This document shows, piece after piece, positions 61,301-64,000 of a stretch of 64,000 bases of DNA. Below the pieces are notes generated by a model that was not told where the DNA came from, ran no database searches, and worked only from the letters and a program-made list of their open reading frames with translations. Each line of letters starts with the position of its first letter. Within the stretch, counting starts at the first letter, position 1. The stretch is from Chitinophaga silvisoli (GTDB lineage: Bacteria > Bacteroidota > Bacteroidia > Chitinophagales > Chitinophagaceae): NCBI RefSeq assembly GCF_003412465.1, contig NZ_QTJV01000008.1, positions 248,001 to 312,000 of the forward strand, in the 5' to 3' direction. The position numbers and the translations under genes were made by a program.

Positions 61301-62866
61301 GTTGCAAAGTTGAATGGGGTGAATGGTAATAAAATTGGTCCTTCACTGGTTTTGAGAGTAATGGCTGGTGATAAGATCCAGTTAGGCGTGAAAGCTTTTT
61401 ATAAGAGTACTGCTGCCAACACCTCCGGTTCAACTACAGAGAGTATGGTGAGTGCGCTCGCACAGGCATTTACCGGTAGCTCCGCACTGGATGCTGCGCA
61501 TGGCGTAACGGCTGCTGGCACATCAGGTACGCCCTTGTTGACGACTACTGAATATAATAATCTAAAGCAAAAAGATCCCTCCCAGAATTTGACAGATAAA
61601 CCTAAAGCGTATTTAAATTATGTGATGGTGAATGATCAGTTTAAACTGGTGAATGAAAACAGCGGTATTAAGCAGGTACAGGGTAGTCCGGATCAGTTGC
61701 AGTCACTGGCAGTGAGTGAGTTTGTAGTGAAGCAGACCGGGTTCCTGTACATTTATACCAGTAATGAAAGTGCTGAAAATGTTTACTTTGATAACCTTGT
61801 AGTGGTTCACAATGCAGGAGGATTGATGGAAGTAAATCACTATTATCCTTATGGGCTCACGATGGCTGGTATTTCGTCTAATATGATGAATAACACCTAT
61901 AAGGAGAATAAATACAAGTTTAACGGTGTACAATTAGAAAATAAAGAGTTCAGCGATGGAAGCGGCTTAGAAATGTACGATATGTTTTACAGGAAAATGG
62001 ATCCTCAGATTGGGAGATGGTGGCAGATAGATCCACGGCCAGATGAGCGGTTTAGTCCTTACGCTGCGATGGCGTGCAATCCGGTGAAGTTTGCAGATCC
62101 GATGGGCGATACTACCTGGCTGTTTAGTTCGCAGGGGAACTACCTGGGAGTAATTTATGATGATTTACCGAATGAGGTTCATTTTTTGAATGTACCCAGT
62201 ACAACGAAACCGATGGCCAAGCCTTATTTTTATAACAAGCAGGTGGCAAATTTTGTAGGAAGACGTATGAGGGAGATCTCTGTGGCATTTATGGGTGCAA
62301 AGTCGGCCGCTAGTCTAAAAGCGATTGAAGCATTTTCAGAAAGTAAGAACAAAGAAATCGCCTTTGTGGGAAAAGTAGATGCGAATAAGGAAATCATATT
62401 TACTCCGTTACCTATTGATGAATCAAATAAAATGGACGAGGTGAATGGCGAGGCCCAGATTGATAAAAAATACTCCAAAGAAGAGCAAATTGGACTTTTC
62501 ATGTTTGGACATGTGCACGGTCACGCGGCAGAGGGAAGCATGCGTAAACCAGATCCTGATGAGCAAAGGATGTGGTTAGGAGAACCATCCAGAGAGGAGG
62601 GAGCCGACTTCCATCCCGCCCTATACAGGGAGGGAAGTGGGGATCAGAAAGGGCAATCACCTGCAATCATTGTCACACCTTATGGCGTAACAATTTATGG
62701 CACCGGAACTTATAGTTTCACGGAGACTTTTCACAGGCCATACTTTGATCCCAGAACATGGAATCCTCCACCAGCGGAGTCATACCTATTATTTGGGACC
62801 ATGAAAGGAAAACATCCTGTCGACCCTGGTAAAAGTAATGTAACAATATCACCGGGATTAAAATAG
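58394..62866 (+). CDS. RHS-repeat (DUF6443-type) polymorphic toxin-like protein, second copy, with a divergent JAB-like tip
   Basis: 1490 aa, signal peptide MKLRYNLSLGCLLLSLSAAA. Same architecture as 48861-53255: DUF6443-like start (YMDGLGRPLQTVARGISSLG), YD repeats (YDDLGNPVVV, YDKINRLVNADF, YDANGNIQSM), and the core ending GRWWQIDPRPDERFSPYAAM then NPVKFADPMGD near residue 1239. The two proteins are closely related until there. The tip of about 251 residues differs: FGH1373-V-H1375-GH, then EPS1399REEGAD1405 and PAIIVTPYGVTIYG. The HxH plus PS...D pattern again suggests a JAB/JAMM-like metallopeptidase effector. No same-strand gene follows, so no immunity candidate is next to it. Confidence 0.85.
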   Translation: MKLRYNLSLGCLLLSLSAAAQVPGGTSRPSAIAAPVPAAYNNTSINLIRKWQANAPGTDTGFVISPSRTPGEITMLTNYMDGLGRPLQTVARGISSLGNDLVSPHVYDSFGREHFRYMPYIQQSANTNDGKFKTDPFNAQKAFFQNTTLNPDMAGEAIYYSQVDFENSPYSRELNVYAPGNSWAKEGGNRPIKKQYYANDVTDSVRIWKLINGIPVNSGIYPKGTLYKTVSIDEQNNQLVEYTDKDQQVILRKQLTQSTYTAHGGWACTYYVYDDLGNPVVVMPPLAVERAMIAGWDASGVMDELCYQYQYDERRRLVVKKLPGAAPLYKVYDVRDRLVFSQDGNQRAKSPQEWLATFYDGQDRPTMTAIYKSNSSREVLQNSLKNSVGSSQDISYTFPLIADLFVNSYDGSSNYKASNSITLGPGFEGTEFTAEIDLISNNGTSVITATNPLPALSASDLYPLSYTYYDNYGYAGQLAYESADFSKPQAGSNPYAETLPGTPFNTTIGLVTGTKVRVLGTNQWITTSFYFDRKGREIQRVAENQPGGKDVLTSLYDFSGKVLSTYLRTRNPRSSLTPQTTTLTMLSYDQAAHLSSVTKRINDEATKDRVILANTYNEQGQLQCKRLDVSGSTTQLDTLTYSYNIRGWLQGINKAYVNSTATSNWFGEELNYDYGFSTALYNGNISGVKWKAGSDNIARAYGYSYDKINRLVNADFRQSTDGQTWTNNSMDFTVSNLSYDANGNIQSMKQMGLIGTASSTIDQLSYTYKTGSNKLESVTDAVNTTTAKLGDFNNGTNTGNDYTYDNNGNTITDLNRGISSISFNHLNLPEKVVIDNKGSITYLYDAAGNKLQKTVVDNTLSPAVTTVTDYVGGSIFIGDTLQQIAHEEGRIRFTYDSTGPTYTYDYFEKDHLGNTRVVLGTTTQSNVYAATMETAGSAKENALFSNIDATRTALPAAYPADATTNPNAYVAKLNGVNGNKIGPSLVLRVMAGDKIQLGVKAFYKSTAANTSGSTTESMVSALAQAFTGSSALDAAHGVTAAGTSGTPLLTTTEYNNLKQKDPSQNLTDKPKAYLNYVMVNDQFKLVNENSGIKQVQGSPDQLQSLAVSEFVVKQTGFLYIYTSNESAENVYFDNLVVVHNAGGLMEVNHYYPYGLTMAGISSNMMNNTYKENKYKFNGVQLENKEFSDGSGLEMYDMFYRKMDPQIGRWWQIDPRPDERFSPYAAMACNPVKFADPMGDTTWLFSSQGNYLGVIYDDLPNEVHFLNVPSTTKPMAKPYFYNKQVANFVGRRMREISVAFMGAKSAASLKAIEAFSESKNKEIAFVGKVDANKEIIFTPLPIDESNKMDEVNGEAQIDKKYSKEEQIGLFMFGHVHGHAAEGSMRKPDPDEQRMWLGEPSREEGADFHPALYREGSGDQKGQSPAIIVTPYGVTIYGTGTYSFTETFHRPYFDPRTWNPPPAESYLLFGTMKGKHPVDPGKSNVTISPGLK

Positions 62867-62867
62867 A

Positions 62868-62900
62868 ATAAGGGGACAAATGATTGTCCCCTTATTATTT
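62868..62900. terminator. Bidirectional terminator between RHS and LRR genes
   Basis: ATAAGGGGACAA (62869-62879 region) and TTGTCCCCTTAT form a 12-bp stem with a 4-base ATGA loop between convergent genes. Confidence 0.85.
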
Positions 62901-62915
62901 TCAAAAAATTAGCAG

Positions 62916-63992
62916 TTATCTATACACACTTTTAATCGCCCGGCTATCCGGATGTATTTCACCCGCCCCTTTTGCTGGTCTCCCATCCAGGATTACATGA
63001 GGTACAGTTATATTTGCCAATAGCTGGTCTTTTGTCTCCGGACTTAAACTCGTCTTTGTCAGATCCAGACTTTGTAAAAAGCTCAATTCCATGATAGCGG
63101 CAGCACCAGAAGCTCCGATTTCATTTGCTTTAGCACCTAGTACCCTGGTAGAAGCAGCATATCCCAAATCAAGCATATTCAGGCTGTTGTGAATTTTTAG
63201 TACTTCACATAAACGCAGCACGCCTTCATTTGTAAGACCACAACTTGCGAGGCTTAGTTCTTTTAAAGTGGTGTTTTTAGATAACGAAGGTATTAATTGA
63301 TACAACCCTTCATTAGCAATATTATTTGCACTTAGATACAATCCTTTCAGATGCTTATTTGTTATAAGCATCTCATTAAAGTATTTCATGCTTTCAGCAG
63401 TCAGGTAGTTACCACTTACATAAAGTCTTTCGATCGTATCATTGTGACCAAGGTAATTTAGTAACTCATGCATTGCCTCTCCTACACAAACATTTACCAG
63501 GTCAAGTGTGCGGATGGTTTTATTTCTTTGTAACAACTTTATTAAAGCAGGAATACTATCTGCCCCAATAGGATTGCGTTTGAACCAAAGGCTTCTTACA
63601 GTGGTATTTTGTTCCAGGGCTTCGCAGATGGCTTTGGTGCCTTCGCTTTCAATATAGTTACAACCGAGATAGACGGTTTCTATACTTGAATTTGTTTTCA
63701 GCATCTCTCCTATTGCAATCGCACCTGGATTACCAAATGAATTAGTACCCAATAATACATGCTTAATCACATGGTTATGGTGCAAAGCAGCAGTGATGCG
63801 CATGATTCCTCCAATGCCTAGTTTTTGTTTGCATAAATCAAGGCGGCCATCAGCAGTGATGGTACCTACAGGGAAAACTTTATCAGCCGGAGGCAACGCC
63901 TGATTAGCGGCCAGGAAATCAATGATGGGTTGGAGATCACCGGAGAAATGATGGATTACATGATCTACGGGACAAAGAATGGTTGTTTGCAT
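62916..63992 (-). CDS. Ribonuclease-inhibitor-type leucine-rich-repeat protein
   Basis: 358 aa, no signal peptide. Residues about 75-330 contain about nine repeats of 27-29 residues of the RI type: HVLLGTNSFGNPGAIAIGEM, ETVYLGCNYIESEGTKAICE, RLYVSGNYLTAESMKYFNEM, GLYLSANNIANEGLYQLIPS, ELSLASCGLTNEGVLRLCEV. Such horseshoe proteins bind other proteins. Cytoplasmic location and place next to a toxin-like RHS gene fit a binding or immunity role, but it is convergent with that gene and this remains speculative. The promoter lies at or beyond the window end. Confidence 0.85.
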   Translation of the reverse strand: MQTTILCPVDHVIHHFSGDLQPIIDFLAANQALPPADKVFPVGTITADGRLDLCKQKLGIGGIMRITAALHHNHVIKHVLLGTNSFGNPGAIAIGEMLKTNSSIETVYLGCNYIESEGTKAICEALEQNTTVRSLWFKRNPIGADSIPALIKLLQRNKTIRTLDLVNVCVGEAMHELLNYLGHNDTIERLYVSGNYLTAESMKYFNEMLITNKHLKGLYLSANNIANEGLYQLIPSLSKNTTLKELSLASCGLTNEGVLRLCEVLKIHNSLNMLDLGYAASTRVLGAKANEIGASGAAAIMELSFLQSLDLTKTSLSPETKDQLLANITVPHVILDGRPAKGAGEIHPDSRAIKSVYR

Positions 63993-64000
63993 AATATTGT

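Overview
The window looks like the chromosome of a chitinolytic Bacteroidota, most probably a Chitinophaga-type Chitinophagaceae. Support comes from type IX secretion (T9SS) C-terminal sorting domains on a secreted protein and on a multidomain GH18 chitinase, a PorV-type outer-membrane protein, TAnnTTTG -7 boxes (two of them 19 bp after a TTG), few Shine-Dalgarno sequences, an anaerobic-type sulfatase maturase together with a Cys-type sulfatase, and DUF6443-type RHS proteins. Species assignment is inference.

Layout. 0-1 kb: Ada-like regulator (cut by the window edge) divergent from a PhnA-like protein. 1.3-6.8 kb: tight four-gene cluster (T9SS cargo-like protein, PorV-like porin, small secreted protein, 1113-aa collagen-like surface protein) closed by a terminator. 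6.9-11.3 kb: membrane-anchored AraC regulator, membrane protein, SUFU-domain protein, ABC-F ATPase. 11.3-13.7 kb: chitinase. 13.8-17.7 kb: same-strand housekeeping and accessory genes (DUF72, TPR, DUF2461, class A serine hydrolase, DoxX-like). 17.7-17.9 kb: wreck of a pectate-lyase gene. 18.1-28.5 kb: sulfatase maturase, a 48-aa His/Tyr-rich lipoprotein, two hydrolases, a VWA/AAA+ pair, a TetR-SDR pair, a Tat-exported Gfo/Idh/MocA protein, GNAT. 28.7-30.9 kb: divergent MFS/LysR pair with a readable control region. 30.9-40.5 kb: outer-membrane barrel, amidohydrolase lipoprotein, LigD ligase-polymerase, sulfatase, membrane protein, FtsX/MacB-type permease. 40.6-47.4 kb: large palindrome, membrane protein, triple tail-collar protein, second large inverted repeat, a lipoprotein/membrane protein/histidine kinase/LuxR response regulator operon, a five-bladed repeat protein, an ATP-grasp remnant, a PanE-like reductase.

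47.4-62.9 kb is the most unusual part. Three tandem tRNA-like sequences, each with C instead of U at position 33, are followed by a terminator. Next come two large paralogous RHS proteins in opposite orientations. Both end in HxH...PS...D tips that look like JAB/JAMM-type metallopeptidase effectors. The left one overlaps the first of two tandem paralogous lipoproteins that are candidate immunity proteins. The right one is preceded by a second RHS/YD-repeat protein and two small coiled-coil genes. A ribonuclease-inhibitor-type LRR protein closes the window.

Functional links: the sulfatase needs the maturase; the PorV-like protein may export or assemble the neighbouring secreted or collagen-like proteins; the chitinase, pectate-lyase remnant, sulfatase and Gfo/Idh/MocA protein fit a polysaccharide-degrading soil lifestyle. 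All functional calls rest on reading motifs by eye; no database search was run.
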